Assembly: GCA_947069175.1 (NCBI GenBank)
Contig: CAMTDV010000003.1
Span: forward strand, 44,111,606 to 44,175,605
Direction: 5' to 3'
Source: Scalesia atractyloides
Lineage: Eukaryota; Streptophyta; Magnoliopsida; Asterales; Asteraceae
Length of the DNA: 64,000 bases
Below the pieces are notes generated by a model. It saw nothing but the letters and a program-made list of their open reading frames with translations. It had not been told where the DNA came from and did not search any database. Numbering within the stretch: position 1 is the first letter of the stretch; every line of letters begins with the position of its first letter. This document shows positions 20,919 through 32,864 of this stretch, piece by piece. A program made the position numbers and the translations under genes.

Positions 20919-22008
20919 TTAGAGTTTAACATTAGAGTTTAACATTGGTGCATCCCTTCACAACCTCACAACTCAGATTCCTATCAAGATTCAGGAGATT
21001 CGTCTCCTTGGCAACCAGGGAGACACTCAGTCTCTCATAGACACTCGCCCCCACATTCCCAAAATTCTTACCACTCTTACCACTCCTATCATTCACACCA
21101 TTCTCATCATTCCCATCATTCCCATTCACACTCTTACCATGAAGAATTTAACCCGAATCACTATTTCAACACAAGAATTTAACCCTAATCACTATTTCAA
21201 CAAACCTCCACCTGACCAAAATCAGTTGGACCAACTGAACCCAATGGACGAAGACTCCGACCCGGAGATGCCGCCATCAGGATCGAACGCGCATCCTATT
21301 GAAATCTCGAGCGATTCCAACTCCTATGTTGGATCGCCATATCAAGGTCCTAATGAGTGGGACCAATATTGGAGTCAATTTGCCTTTGCTAAAACTCCTT
21401 TCCATCACTCTCAACCACCTGCCATACAAGAAGATGTCCACATGGAACCCGTGGACCAACCCCAATCTCCACCTAGCCACCAAGGAGAAAAAGAGGAGCA
21501 CGTATGTCGGTACGTGCGGGCCAACGGTCGGGATCGCAACCACCTTTGCCCAAACCTTACCCAACCATTCAAGAGGATCCACAAATGGTGAACCCTCCAA
21601 TGCTTCACCTGTAGTGGAACCAACACCAACACCTGCAGTTCAACGACCACCATCGGGTTATAGTAACCCAATCCCCACATATCCAGACACGTCTGCATAT
21701 GATCCATTTAACCCGTATACACCGGTAGACTATCAAGCACTTTCGCATGACCCTTATATGCAAGTGGTCATGCATAACGCACTTTACCCATCTCCTTTCC
21801 AACCTGCTTATCCACCTACTGGATATCCAACTTATGGATACCTATGATGCCACACAAACAACCACAACCTCTGCCACAACTCGAGGCCATTAACGAGGCC
21901 TTAGAACGAATGAAGGAAATGCAACAACAAGCAGAGAAGACGGAGAAGAAGACGAATAAGTTCTTCAAGAAGCTCTCCAAGTTGGTTAAGCGAAAGAAGG
22001 ACGAGTGA
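20919..22008 (+). pseudogene. Extra leader ORF of element B (function unknown)
   Basis: Lies between the 5' LTR side and gag, in sense. The frame from 21139 encodes a polar protein with DEDSDPEMPPSGS, then HPIEISSDSNSYVGSPYQGP. It shifts frame near 21500 (PVVEPTPTPAVQRPP, then Pro/Tyr-rich), and returns to the first frame at 21844, ending with a basic helix (ERMKEMQQQAEKTEKKTNKF, then KKLSKLVKRKKDE) at 22008. I know such PIEISS-type proteins as upstream ORFs in daisy-family gypsy elements; their function is not known. The 5' end is lost in the A/B junction. Confidence 0.65.
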
Positions 22009-22589
22009 AGTCTTTTCTTTTATTATGTTTAGTCCCTACGTGGACATTGTTATTTCTTTAGTCCCTGCGTGGACATTTTTGTTTCTTTTAATCCTTGTAT
22101 GGACAATCAGTTTCATTTATTTATTTCAAGTATTGTACTTTCTATTATCATTTAATGAAGTATTTTGGAATTATATATGTATTCATCCTTTTCAAATGAG
22201 CGTCTCGATTTTACTCGAAATTTATGCTCTTCGATATAATTTCAAAAAGATCTTAATGGTTTTGATTAGCCAAGTGGCACAGACCACAGATTTGGCCAAT
22301 TTATAAATGATAGTTAAGTACGAAGGGGTCTTCTATCATGATAGTTAAGGGAAGTTATCCTTCTATCCAGAGGTGGTGGACTTAAGTTCAAGCCTCCAAG
22401 TCATTAAGGTCAATGCGACCGGGACTATTAATCGACCATTAAGGTACTCTTATGTTAACATTCAAGAATATTCATACTCTTGGTAGTGTGACTTGAGGAA
22501 TCACACTAGCCTTCTAGGTAATGGACTATGTCCTAACCTTATAAAGCTTACGTGATCAAATTTGATCCCGGCTAATATCATCAGTGCGA
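22009..22589 (+). other. Leader of element B, non-coding
   Basis: No gene. It includes two tandem copies of a phrase like agtccctacgtggacatt at 22030-22085. A 93-codon open stretch at 22025-22306 is hydrophobic by base composition and has no motif; I do not call it. Confidence 0.5.
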
Positions 22590-23040
22590 TGATTAAACAT
22601 CCATTAGTGATGTATTGCCCTTGGGGCTATGATTAAACATCCATTAGTGATGTAGTGCCTACGGGCCATATTTTAATGTCCATTAGTGACAGGCCAATGT
22701 GCCATATTTTTATGTCCATTAGTGTCAAGCCAATGTGCCATATTTTATGTCCATTAGTGACAGATCAATGTGCCATAATTAATATCCATTAGTGACAGGC
22801 CTGTGTGCCATAATCATATGCCCTTTAGTGATAGGCCAACGTGCCATAATTAATGTTCATTAGTGACAGGCCAATGTGTCATAATTAATGTCCATTAGTG
22901 ATAGGCCTGTGTGCCATAATCATATGTCCATTAGTGACAGGCCCGTGTGCCATAGTCATATGTCCATTAGTGACATGCCTTTGAGCCATATTTCAAATGT
23001 CCTTTGTGACAAGCCTATGTGCTATATACAATTGTCTAAG
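22590..23040. repeat. Minisatellite of ~35-40-bp units in the B leader
   Basis: About eleven degenerate copies of gtccattagtgacaggcc followed by a/t-gtgtgccata and an AT spacer. Units differ in single bases and spacer length, so the array is old. Confidence 0.85.
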
Positions 23041-23308
23041 TGACAATGACAGTTGTGACATTACGATCCACTATCTAATAATATATGGACTATGTCCAAA
23101 TTGTAATTTGCCTTTGATGGTCCTTTTGAGACCTAGGCCAAATATAGATAACATTCTTTTAAAATATTAAACCTGACAGTTGTGATTCCATGCACACTGG
23201 TTCAAATAGGCAAACGAATTTATATATCCAAACTTTATAGCCTATATGGTTATTAATACCAAGGCTAATATAAAATTTAATTTGGTATATAGTACCTAAA
23301 CATCAGAA
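23041..23308 (+). other. End of the B leader; nothing recognised
   Basis: AT-rich sequence between the minisatellite and the gag start at 23309, without motifs. Confidence 0.5.
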
Positions 23309-24483
23309 ATGGCTAACCAGATGAGGCGCAAAGTGGTCACCGTGATAATAATGCTGACAAAGCTGAAAATATAGCCATCAATAATGATGATTTCCAAGCT
23401 CGCATTGATGCAGCAGTTGTAAAAGCCATGGAAAAGGCCATGGAGAAATTTAAGGAATGAGCGCTACTCGCTCCAAACCTTTATCTATTCCACCATCATC
23501 AGCTCGAAAGGAGAGCTCTGTCCACTCTTCAAATGCGAAGAGTGAACCAAAGAAACTATAATTCAATGATAGGTCCCGTTCTTATAAAGACGGACGTACC
23601 TATAAATACTTTGTCTCCTGCAAGCCCCGAGACTTTAGTGGAGAAAGGGGAGCAGTAGAAGCCTTAAGATGGCTTGATGAGATGGAAACTATTGTAGATA
23701 TCAGCGGTTGTGCTGATAAGGATGTGGTGAAGTTTTGTATCCCAATCCTTCAAGGGCGATGCCCTAAGATGGTGGAAGGCCATGGTCTAGTCAATAGGAA
23801 AAGTACACCTGTATAACTTGGGATGGACCAAGTTTATGGACCTTGTTAAGGAAACGTACTGCCTACCTCATGAGGTGGAGAAATTAGAGACAGACTTCTT
23901 GTCTCTTTCGATGAAAAACCAAGATTGTCGGAAGTACGTCTCCGATTTCAATTCCCTATCTAGGTTAGTTTCCTATCTAATCACCCCTGAGACCAAACGC
24001 ACCGCGCGTTTTATTAATGGGTTAGCGCTTGAAATTAAAGGTATGGTGAAGGCTTCTTAGCCTACTACTTATAGGTCTGCTGTTGACCTATATCTCTCTC
24101 TCACTTTAGATCTAGTGAGGCAAAAGTCAGTCAAGTCTGAGACTGATGGGAAAAGAAAGCAGGAGGATGATAACTCCCAAAGGTTTAAAAAGAAAGGAAA
24201 TTTTGGGTTCAAGAAGAACCAGCACAAGTCTGATGATAGACCTTTGTGCAAAACCTGTAACTGCAGGCATTGGGGGCAATGCACTACCGACCCCCAGATT
24301 AAACTCTGTGGTATTTGCAAGAGGAAAGGGCATAAAACCCATGAGTGCAAAAATCTTAAATATGCCGTCTGTTTGGCTGTAATGGGAAAGGACATATTAA
24401 GCCTAATTGCCCAAAGAATCTTAGAAGCAACGAGGCGAAGCCTGGAGAAGCCAAGAAAGGAAATGCCAATGCCTTCCAAATGA
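23309..24483 (+). pseudogene. Gag of element B (decayed)
   Basis: Starts MANQMRR at 23309 and changes frame at once. Recognisable parts: TYKYFVSCKPRDFSGERGAV and ALRWLDEMETI near 23600-23690, the Retrotrans_gag core (LETDFLSLSMKNQDCRKYV, RTARFINGLALEIKG) at 23818-24060, and zinc-knuckle-like cysteines (LCKTCNCRHWGQC, LCGICKRKGHKTHEC) at 24240-24360. Several stops and frameshifts lie between these blocks. Confidence 0.85.
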
Positions 24484-25064
24484 ATGCAAAGGAGGCTGTT
24501 AATGACAATAATGTCATAACAGGTACTTTCCTCATTAATGATATTTTTGCTAGAGTTCTTTTTTATTCGGGTGCGGATAAGTAATTTGTGGACTATAAGT
24601 TTAGCAAACTATTAAACTTACCCATAAGAACTCTAGATATAACTTATGAAGTAGAACTCGCTGACGGTACCTTAGAAACAGCATCTTCCATTCTTGATGG
24701 TGTTTTATATCAATTAAGAATCATTCAATTCCTATCTCTCTTTTGCCAATGAAATTGGCGGGGTGAGGTTCAATGTAGTCTTAGGCATGGATTGGTTATC
24801 CCATAACTAAGCACGCATTGTCTGTGATAAGAAACTCATCAAAATTAAAACCCCATCTAGTGAAATGCTCACCATCTTTGGAGATTCACACTATGGATTG
24901 CCAGACAAAGTGTCATTATTTAAAGCATCCAAGTGTCTAGGGAAAGGTTGTGTCATTTACATGGCAAAAGTAACTATTAACGAGCCGAAGCCAAATATTG
25001 AAGACCTTTTAGTCATCTCAGAATATCCTGATGTTTTCCCTGAGGAATTACCAGGTCTACTCTG
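24484..25064 (+). pseudogene. Protease segment of element B
   Basis: The active-site region near 24545-24590 reads VLFYSGADK followed by a stop. The catalytic Asp of D-[ST]-G-A is replaced by Tyr, so the enzyme is dead. Downstream remnants include ELADGT and the linker ISEYPDVFPEELPG. Confidence 0.8.
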
Positions 25065-26425
25065 GATATGCAAGTGCAGTTTAGGATTGACATCCTACCA
25101 GGAGCAGCACCTATTGCAAGAGCTCTGTATTGGCTAGCACCAACAGAGATGAAGGAATTAAGAATGCAATTAGATGAACTTTTAGAAAAAGGATTTATTC
25201 AGCCTAGTTCATCACCTTGGGGAGCTCCTAATCTTTTTGTTAAGAAAATGGACGGTTCAATGCGATGTGCATTGATTATCGTGAACTAAACAAGATAACG
25301 ATCAAGAATCGTTATCCTCTGCCCAGGATCGATGACTTGTTCGATCAACTTCAAGGGGCTAGTTACTTCTCTAAGATCGACTTAAGATCAGGATATCATC
25401 AATTGAAGGTTAGAAGTGAGGATGTCCCCAAGACTACCTTTAGGACTCGTTATGGTCATTACGAATTTCTGGTGATGCTTTTTGGGCTCACAAATGCACC
25501 TGCAGCATTCATGGATCTCATGAATAGAGTCTGCAAGCCGTACCCAGATAGGTTTGTCATTGTCTTCATAGACGACATACTTATCTACTCTCGTAATCAA
25601 GTTGATCACGAGAAACATCTTCGCTGCATCCTAAAATTACTAAGGCAAGAAAAGATTTATGCTAAGTTATCTAAGTACGAGTTTTGGCTTCGAGAAGTCC
25701 AATTTCTTGGACATGTTTTAAGTGAGCGTGGTATCCAAGTGGATCCCGCTAAGATTGAAGCCATAATGAATTGGGAAGTACCCAAAACTCCATTGGAGAT
25801 TCGTAGTTTCTTAGGATTGGCTGGTTATTATAGGAGGTTCATTGAGAACTTTTCGAGGATAGCCACTCCTTTAACTACCTTGACCCGTAAGAATGTCAAG
25901 TTTAAATGCGGTCCAAAACAACAAGAATATTTTGAGATTCTGAAACACAAGTTGAGCAATGCTCCTGTGTTATCTCTACCTGAGGGTATTGAGGATTTTG
26001 TCATATACTGTGATGCCTCGCACACTAGCATGGGCTGTGTGCTAATGCAAAAAGGCAAAGTGATTGCTTATGCATCACGACAATTAAAGGTGCGCGAGAG
26101 GAATTACACCACCATTGATTTTAAATTGGGTGCTGTTTTATTTGCACTTAAGTTATGGAGACATTACTTATATGGCACAAAGTGTATTATATACACTGAC
26201 CATAAGAGCTTCCAACATCTGTTCAATCAGAAAGAATTGAACATGTGACAGCGCCGTTGGATGGAAACACTTAATGATTATGATTGCGAAATTCGCTATC
26301 ATCCCGGCAAGGCATGATGCCTTGAGTCGCAAGGAAAGGGTTAAGCCCATTAGGATTAACGCTAAGAGCATTGAGCTCAAAAATAGTTTGAATGAGAAGT
26401 TATTAGATGCGCAAAAGCAAGCCAA
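25065..26425 (+). pseudogene. Reverse transcriptase and RNase H of element B
   Basis: Frames 25068-25289 and 25265-26248 hold MCIDYRELNK, KIDLRSGYHQL, LFGLTNAPAAFMDLMN and the intact catalytic VFIDDILIYS. RNase H motifs follow (FVIYCDAS, YTDHKSFQHLF). A frameshift near 25260, a TGA at about 26246 and a small deletion in HPGKA..DALSRK near 26310 break the protein. Domain order is normal for Ty3/gypsy. Confidence 0.9.
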
Positions 26426-26499
26426 TTTGAGGCTAATATTCCTAATGAGGGATTAGGCGGAACTGTTGATCAGTTAACGCCTGGAAAGGATGGAATCCT

Positions 26500-27400
26500 T
26501 AGATTCAATGGAAGAATCTGGGTTACAATCTTTGGAGGACAAAGAGAACTAATCCTCCAAGAAGCACATAGTTCGAAATACCCAGTTCACCCAGGTGGTG
26601 ACAAAATGTATCAAGATCTGAAAAAGAACTATTGGTGGATGGTTTGAAGAAATCCATAGCCACTTATGTAGCTAATGTCTGACGTGCTCACAAGTTAAAG
26701 CCGAACATCAGAAACCATCAGGACTCCTACAACAGCTTGAGATTCCCACCTGGGAATGGGAAATGGTAACTATGGATTTGATTACCAAGTTACCTAAGAC
26801 CAAACGTGGCAATGACACGATTTGGGTCATTGTGGACAGGCTGACTAAGTCAGCACATTTCTTGCCAATTAAAGAGACTTATAATTCTGATAAGTTGGTA
26901 AGATATATGTGGACAAGATTGTGTCCCTACACGGTGTGCCGGTATCTATTGTATCTGATAGAGATACTAGATACACATCTCACTTTTGGAAAAGTTTCCA
27001 ACAATCGTAGGCACACGATTAAATTTTAGTACGGATTACCATCCGCAAACTGATGGTCAGAGTGAGCGTACTATCCAGACATTGGAAGACATGCTTAGGG
27101 CATGTGTGATTGATTTAGGTGGAAGCTGGGATGACCACTTACCCCTAATAGAATTCTCCTACAATAATAGTTATCATACAAGCATCAAGGCTGCTCCTTT
27201 TGAAGCCTTGTATGGGAGAAAATGTAGAACCCCTGTTTGTTGGGCTGAAGTTGGGCCCCAACTGTCTGGACCTGAGATTGTCTTAGAGACCATGGATAAG
27301 AAATACAAATCCGTGATCATCTCAAAGCTGTCCGTGATAGGCAGAAAAGTTATGCAGACAAGAGGTGAAAACCTCTTAAGTTCCCAATAGGGGACAAAGT
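26500..27400 (+). pseudogene. Integrase of element B (decayed)
   Basis: HPGGDKMYQDLKKNYWW near 26590-26640 is the zinc finger start. The core follows with TMDLITKLPKTKRGNDTIWV, VDRLTKSAHFLP, then (after a frame change near 26900) DYHPQTDGQSERTIQTLEDM and EFSYNNSYHTS. The second catalytic Asp lies in a frameshifted stretch near 26955. Several stops are present. Confidence 0.85.
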
Positions 27401-27805
27401 ATTATTGAAGGTATCACCCTGGAAAGGTGTGATGCACTTCGGAAAGAAGGCAAGTTGAGCCCGAGACAGATTGGACCATTCGAGATAATCAAATGTGTCG
27501 GTTCTGTAGCTTATAAGCTCAAGCTGCCTGAGGAGCTAAGTGAAATCCATGATGTGTTCCACGTATCTAATTTAAAGAAATGTCTAGCCGATGAGTCGCT
27601 AGAAATGTCTCATCAAGATGTGCAAATTGATAAAAACCTGAGGTTCACTGCGAAACCAATTTCGATCGAGGATCGACAGGTTAAAAAGCTTCAAAGGAAG
27701 TTTATACCTATTGTAAAGGTTAAGTGGGATTCCCTTCGAGGCCCCGAGTATACATGGGTGGTTGAGTCCACTATGCGACAAAAGTACCCCCATCTGTTTG
27801 AATAA
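27401..27805 (+). pseudogene. Integrase C-terminus and chromodomain-like end of element B
   Basis: Reads GPFEIIKCVGSVAYKLKL, FHVSNLKKCLADE, IPIVKVKWDSLRGPEYTW and closes with MRQKYPHLFE before a TAA at 27805. The WDSLRGPEYTW pattern is that of group II chromodomain-like ends. Intact over 27455-27805; the join to the integrase is frameshifted. Confidence 0.85.
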
Positions 27806-27822
27806 AATCTCGAGTTCGAGAT

Positions 27823-27842
27823 TTCTTTTAAGGGGGTGAGGA
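27823..27842 (+). other. Polypurine tract of element B
   Basis: ttttaagggggtgagga directly before the LTR start TGTAACACC at 27843. Confidence 0.85.
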
Positions 27843-30800
27843 TGTAACACCTCGTAAAATTCGTGTTCGGTAATAAACCGACACGTGTATATACCCTTAA
27901 AAATAAATAATAAAATAAAATAAAATAAATAAATACAAAATATAAATACCTCAAATAAGTTAGCCACTCAACTCGTTAAACAAATAAAAAAAATTTTAAC
28001 TGACAGTAGCCTACGGTACTGGACCGTAGCTTATGGTCCAGACTTTCTGTTCGAAATTTTTAAATAATTGTAAGCTACGGTCTATCGATCGTAGCCTACG
28101 GTGAAGCCTTAGAACTTCAGTTTTGCACCATATAAACTTTCAACTAATGACCCTAAGGCCCCTAGACTTTATTATAATCTTTTCCTTGCATATTTAAGTC
28201 AGTTTTCGACCCAAACGACTCCCGGTTAAGATAATAACTTGTGATTCACCATTCTTGAGTATCACACATCTTCACCGAACCTTAAACCATACTAGCTTAG
28301 GCGATTTAACCCATTAAACCATAAGTATTCGTATCTTTCATGTTTAAGCTAGTAAACGCTTATAAGTCGTAAGAACACCTAGTGTGACACCCATTAATGT
28401 TCAGTTACTATTATTCTTCTTCAATACATCTCGTATTGAATGAAAAGACCAAGTTGTATCATTATGTCATTGGATATAAGTCAAGGGACAATTCAAGACA
28501 ATCCACAAAACTATTCTTGAGGGACTAAAAGTGTCAAAACTCCAAAATTCTGTCAAGATGCCACCTCTCCTTCAAATTGCCACACTCTTGCAGCTCTTGA
28601 CACCTTGCTAGACACTTGTGACGATCCTAGAACACCTCTAACACATGGCTTCATCTTCACGCACCTCCTTGCGCTATAAATAGCACACTAGTTCACCTCA
28701 TTCTTTGCTCATTCACTTCTTCTCCTCTCTATTACACTCTTGGAAGTTCCTGACCACTTGGGAGCTTCCCTTTGAGTTCTAAGTTTCCCTTGGATCACTT
28801 GTAAGTGCTCCATCTCTGCTCTTTTCTTTTTATAGGCTTTTAATAGCCAAAAGTCAAGCATTTTTGACAAATGCCTTGACTTTCGGTTAAGACCATTATG
28901 GTCCAGCCATTATTCGAAATGAACATGGCTAAGTGATCGTAATTTGGAAGGTATTAACCCCTTAAAGGGGCACCTCCTAAGGATCATGTTTACTAGGTCA
29001 ATTATCGAGTCAAAGTTATTGTTTTAAAAAGTCAAACAGGTCAGATTTCATAAATATTATAATTTGTGTTTATATATGTTATAAACATGCTTTTGACACT
29101 TAACAAGTTGGTAATAATCATTAGAACATGTGGGAACATGTTCGATCCGTCAATTTCATTCCTAGAGTCGGTTCGCAACCGTAAGTCGTGAAGTTTGACT
29201 TCTGCTTTGACTTTCGATTCTGACCCGACTTAGATTAGTTAACTTCTGAATTAAGGTAACATTATGATAGTAATGCAATGTAGCCTAACCCTATGAGGTT
29301 ATATTACATGGTCATAATCATAATCAGAGTTTATGCACAAGTTCCGTAAAATGTCAAAATTTTACTAAAATGCCCTTTTTACATAAAACATGGTTTTAAT
29401 CAACAATGAATTTGCAAATGAAGTACCTACTGATATGTTAATGTAATTAACATATTATGATGTTAATATTCTAATCATAAACTGATTTTAGTATAATATC
29501 GTAAACTATACTTTTAAATGACCAAAATGCCCTTTCGGTGCATAGTTTGGTCTTAAATCATAAACCACACTTATGTGTGCTATCTTACTGATATTATATC
29601 ACAAATTAAGTATTTTTCTAGAATGTTTATGATCATAACATCAGAATACACGCAAGTTCCTTTTATACGACATAAAATTACCAAAACGCCCTTGTGAGGC
29701 ATAATTTTGTTTCAAAACCTTTTTGGACATATAAGTTGATATCCTACTGATATGCAACTTATTTAAAGTATAATGACATATAGAACTTGTTCATGACTCA
29801 TCCGGTTACCCGATATCGCTTATACGCATACGGTTAAGTATATGTAACTAGTTTACGAAAATTAACCGAAACGGGTTTAACCTTATCATTTTAATTTCAA
29901 ATTCCAGAATGTTAATTGTTTACCAATATTATACAAGTCTTAAGTACTTGTTGGGTTTGAACTACATTTTATCCGATCATCGCTTAATCTAGCATATCGT
30001 ACCTTTTTTATCCATTACGCTAGTCGGTCTAAGTCTATGACTTAAATTAAGATCGTTAGCATTGTAATTGGTTAGCTTATGGCATAATCCAGACTAGAGC
30101 CTTCCAGTAAATGCTATCTGCACTTATTTCATTTTGAATACGACTGAGAATATTAAAATCTTGCATTATTAATCAAGACTAGCTCAGGTAAATACTCTTG
30201 ACTTGTTTTCCCTATACGGGCTTGGGATACGGTAAATTATTACAACTTGGTCGGAAATGAGATTAATCAATTCCGATTAGTGGCTAGTTAATCCGCACAT
30301 TCTGTTTTAATCAGTTTTGTTTGATAACTTAAACATCAGGGGTTAACTATCGTGTCCTGGATATCATCGGCTCATTACATTAGATAATGGCCACGGCCTT
30401 AGCACGAGGTGTAGGCATACACCTGACAGACGCTCAAATGCAACTACCCACACTTGTTGGGGATAACTCCTTCGTGAGTTCATAAGTGGTGTGTACGTTA
30501 ATCATGTCTCGGTTTTTGTACTAGGCCCTGTATGTATGGACAAACATGTGAATCTATTAACAAGGTTGCAAGATCAACTTTCCCAAGTTATAAAAGATTT
30601 GTGTTCTGTGCACTTAAATCAAATTTAAAAAAAATGTTTTCAATATGGGTCAGTCAGGTGTATTTACCAGCGAAAGCTGACGTATTTTCAAAAGACTAAG
30701 CTTGCATGTACAATACGAAATAGGCTGGAAGCTGCTTGGTAGTGATATGAGAGGATCTTGCAAATCCTTAGATCTATCCAAAGTCTGTTATACATTTTTG

Positions 30801-31004
30801 TACATTTTACGATTCGCCTGTGGATCTTTCTTTACAAGCCGTCTGTATATTATTTTTCTTACTTTGAACATTTGGTTTCTAATAGTAATTTAACTCCAAG
30901 ACTTCCGCTGTGCTGTGTTTAATTGACTATGATGATATCAACTTACGTCACGATATTCCCCACCCGGGCCCACCAGTGTTTGGTTGAAAATTCGGGGTGT
31001 GACA
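27843..31004 (+). mobile_element. 3' LTR of element B, 3162 bp
   Basis: Starts TGTAACACC and ends GGTGTGACA. TATAAATA at 28675-28682. Compared with the 5' copy it has about 60 extra bp near 28070-28130 carrying another CTACGG/CCGTAG inverted motif. A 63-codon open stretch at 30702-30893 has no motif and is ignored. Confidence 0.9.
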
Positions 31005-31009
31005 GGATA
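31005..31009. repeat. Right target site duplication of element B (GGATA)
   Basis: Identical to 7323-7327. Confidence 0.85.
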
Positions 31010-32864
31010 CGTCGCTAGATCGCTCATGTCGTAATAATCGCTAATAAACGAAACTATTTATTTAGTAACGGAAGCTTTTATTTTCGACCACCACAATTAA
31101 TATGGCGTCTAATTAGTGCATTTCCGATCCAAAAATATGCATGACTAGTTTGCTAGACGAATATACGATGAGTTAGGATGGCCAAAATGTCATTCGTTCG
31201 ATCGTTCGATCGATATCGGCACTTTTATGTTCCGCCGTCGAACTTTTCTGAAAGTTGTTTTTCCGTGACCTCATGTTATTTGAATGGACTCTGAGTTCCA
31301 AATGAGCCTTAACTAGTTTACTAGATACCCGGATGAGGCTATCGGCCACTAAAATATTCGTCGTTTCGACAATCGGCCGCTTTCCTCTCAAATTGTGCAT
31401 TGTTTGACGAATGACCGGAAACAATGTCTTTTGTGCATTCTTGCTATTCTCACATTATTTTAGGATGTTTAATATTGTTTTATTCTTATCTTTACATCCG
31501 GAATCCTCCGAATTAGTCTTGCGGACAAATCGACATTTGTCGCCTTTTTGGTCGAAAAGGACAATTTTGCAATTTAGGAGTTATACCGGAAAATTATGAT
31601 TATTGTAATAGTTGTTCTCAAATGTGTGTTTTCATTTGTATATGGACTCAGGCATGGCATTAACATGCCTACCGACACAGTTAGTGTCACTTCAATTAGT
31701 GCGCCCAACACTTTCTACCAACACTTTTAGGGCATTGTTTTGGTTTGTTTTGCATCGTAATGGAAACCCGTATATGTTATGATAATATTTACTTGCCCTA
31801 ATGATGTATGACTCAGTTATGTAATTAAATTACGAAAATATGCATGAGATTATAATATAAAATTAGTGATTAAATTGTACGGAATTACCAGTTATTTGTC
31901 ATTTGTCACATGAACATGGTGATACGCCGCTGGTACTTCCTATATATAAGTGTCCATACCATGTTACCAAACTTTCGTAAAACGTGCCATGAGAAATTTG
32001 GTGTTTTCCCGGACCTTGTTAAATATTTTTGATTCATAACAAACTTTGGTGCCCCACTTCGAAATGATTAGTACTCGATTACCCATGACAAAGCTTCATT
32101 CTCAATATGTTAGCTTTAACCGCCACAACTATCACTAGCTTCTCTCAACATCCCATGTTCCATTTTATCCGATATTCATACCATTTTTAACCCTCACATA
32201 CACATACCAAATCATTCACTGCCATACCACGATTTTCCCAATTCTTCCCTTAACCTTTCATCCAAACTTTATTTACAGTGAATCAGCCTAAACATTCAAT
32301 CCATTTTTGTAAACGTCCCCACCGGCTCAATCTTGTCAAATGTTCCTTTTCTTTTAAAACTACCTTTCAGTCTTATCTACGCGCAAACTTCAACTAGTCG
32401 GTCTATTACCGCCAAAATCTTTTAGAAACTGTAAATATTTACTATCCTAGCTCTCTCCAATAAATATTTTCTACAACAAGCGATTTTACTAATACGCCTT
32501 AGAACTAACATAGCTTTTCTTACAACTTACGGTGCGGACCGCTCATTTTAATAGAAATACATCCTAAAACCTTCCTCTCATGCCATACTCTTTTAAAATA
32601 TTCCTTCCGATGAGTTGTCCAGACTCAATCAAGCTCACTTGTTTACACACACACATGTACGTTTTTACTTATTACGACTGGTGTCTCAAAAACACCTTAG
32701 TCAAACAAATTACTTTCACGAACCTACCATTTTTATCCTTCAAGATTTTGATACATATTGACACACTTATACATGAACTCCGCAAAAACTTTAAACTTTA
32801 AAATCTTGATTTTGAAGAAACATTTTCACCAAAATGACATCTTTTCGAAATTTCCTAAAGGAGT
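31010..32864. other. Non-coding block, right half (continues 6037-7322)
   Basis: No gene. It is the other side of the element B insertion site. It includes a short run of overlapping TTCGATCG palindromes at 31195-31215. Confidence 0.5.

Larger units (their letters stand above)
7328..31004 (+). mobile_element. Element B: Ty3/gypsy chromovirus (Tekay/Del-like), interrupted by element A
   Basis: A plus-strand LTR retrotransposon: 5' LTR (7328-9786, cut short), extra leader ORF, gag, protease, RT, RNase H, integrase, chromodomain-like end, polypurine tract and 3' LTR (27843-31004). GGATA target copies on both sides show that both LTRs belong to one insertion. Element A (9787-20900) sits in the 5' LTR. 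About 640 bp of that LTR (the equivalent of 30366-31004) and the primer site are missing after element A. The two LTRs differ by many substitutions and by an indel of about 60 bp near 28070, so the insertion is old. The proteins contain multiple stops and frameshifts. Confidence 0.85.

Noticed and set aside
22025..22306. Membrane protein gene
   Set aside because: Hydrophobic because of T-rich leader sequence; no family match, and it lies in an element leader.
22590..23040. CRISPR array
   Set aside because: Degenerate units with no unique spacers of even length, in a plant retrotransposon leader.
24069..24479. 136-codon minus-strand ORF
   Set aside because: Antisense of the B gag; no independent motif.
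23309..27805. Integrated caulimovirid-like sequence
   Set aside because: Has integrase and a chromodomain-like end with LTRs; no movement or coat protein motifs, so Ty3/gypsy.
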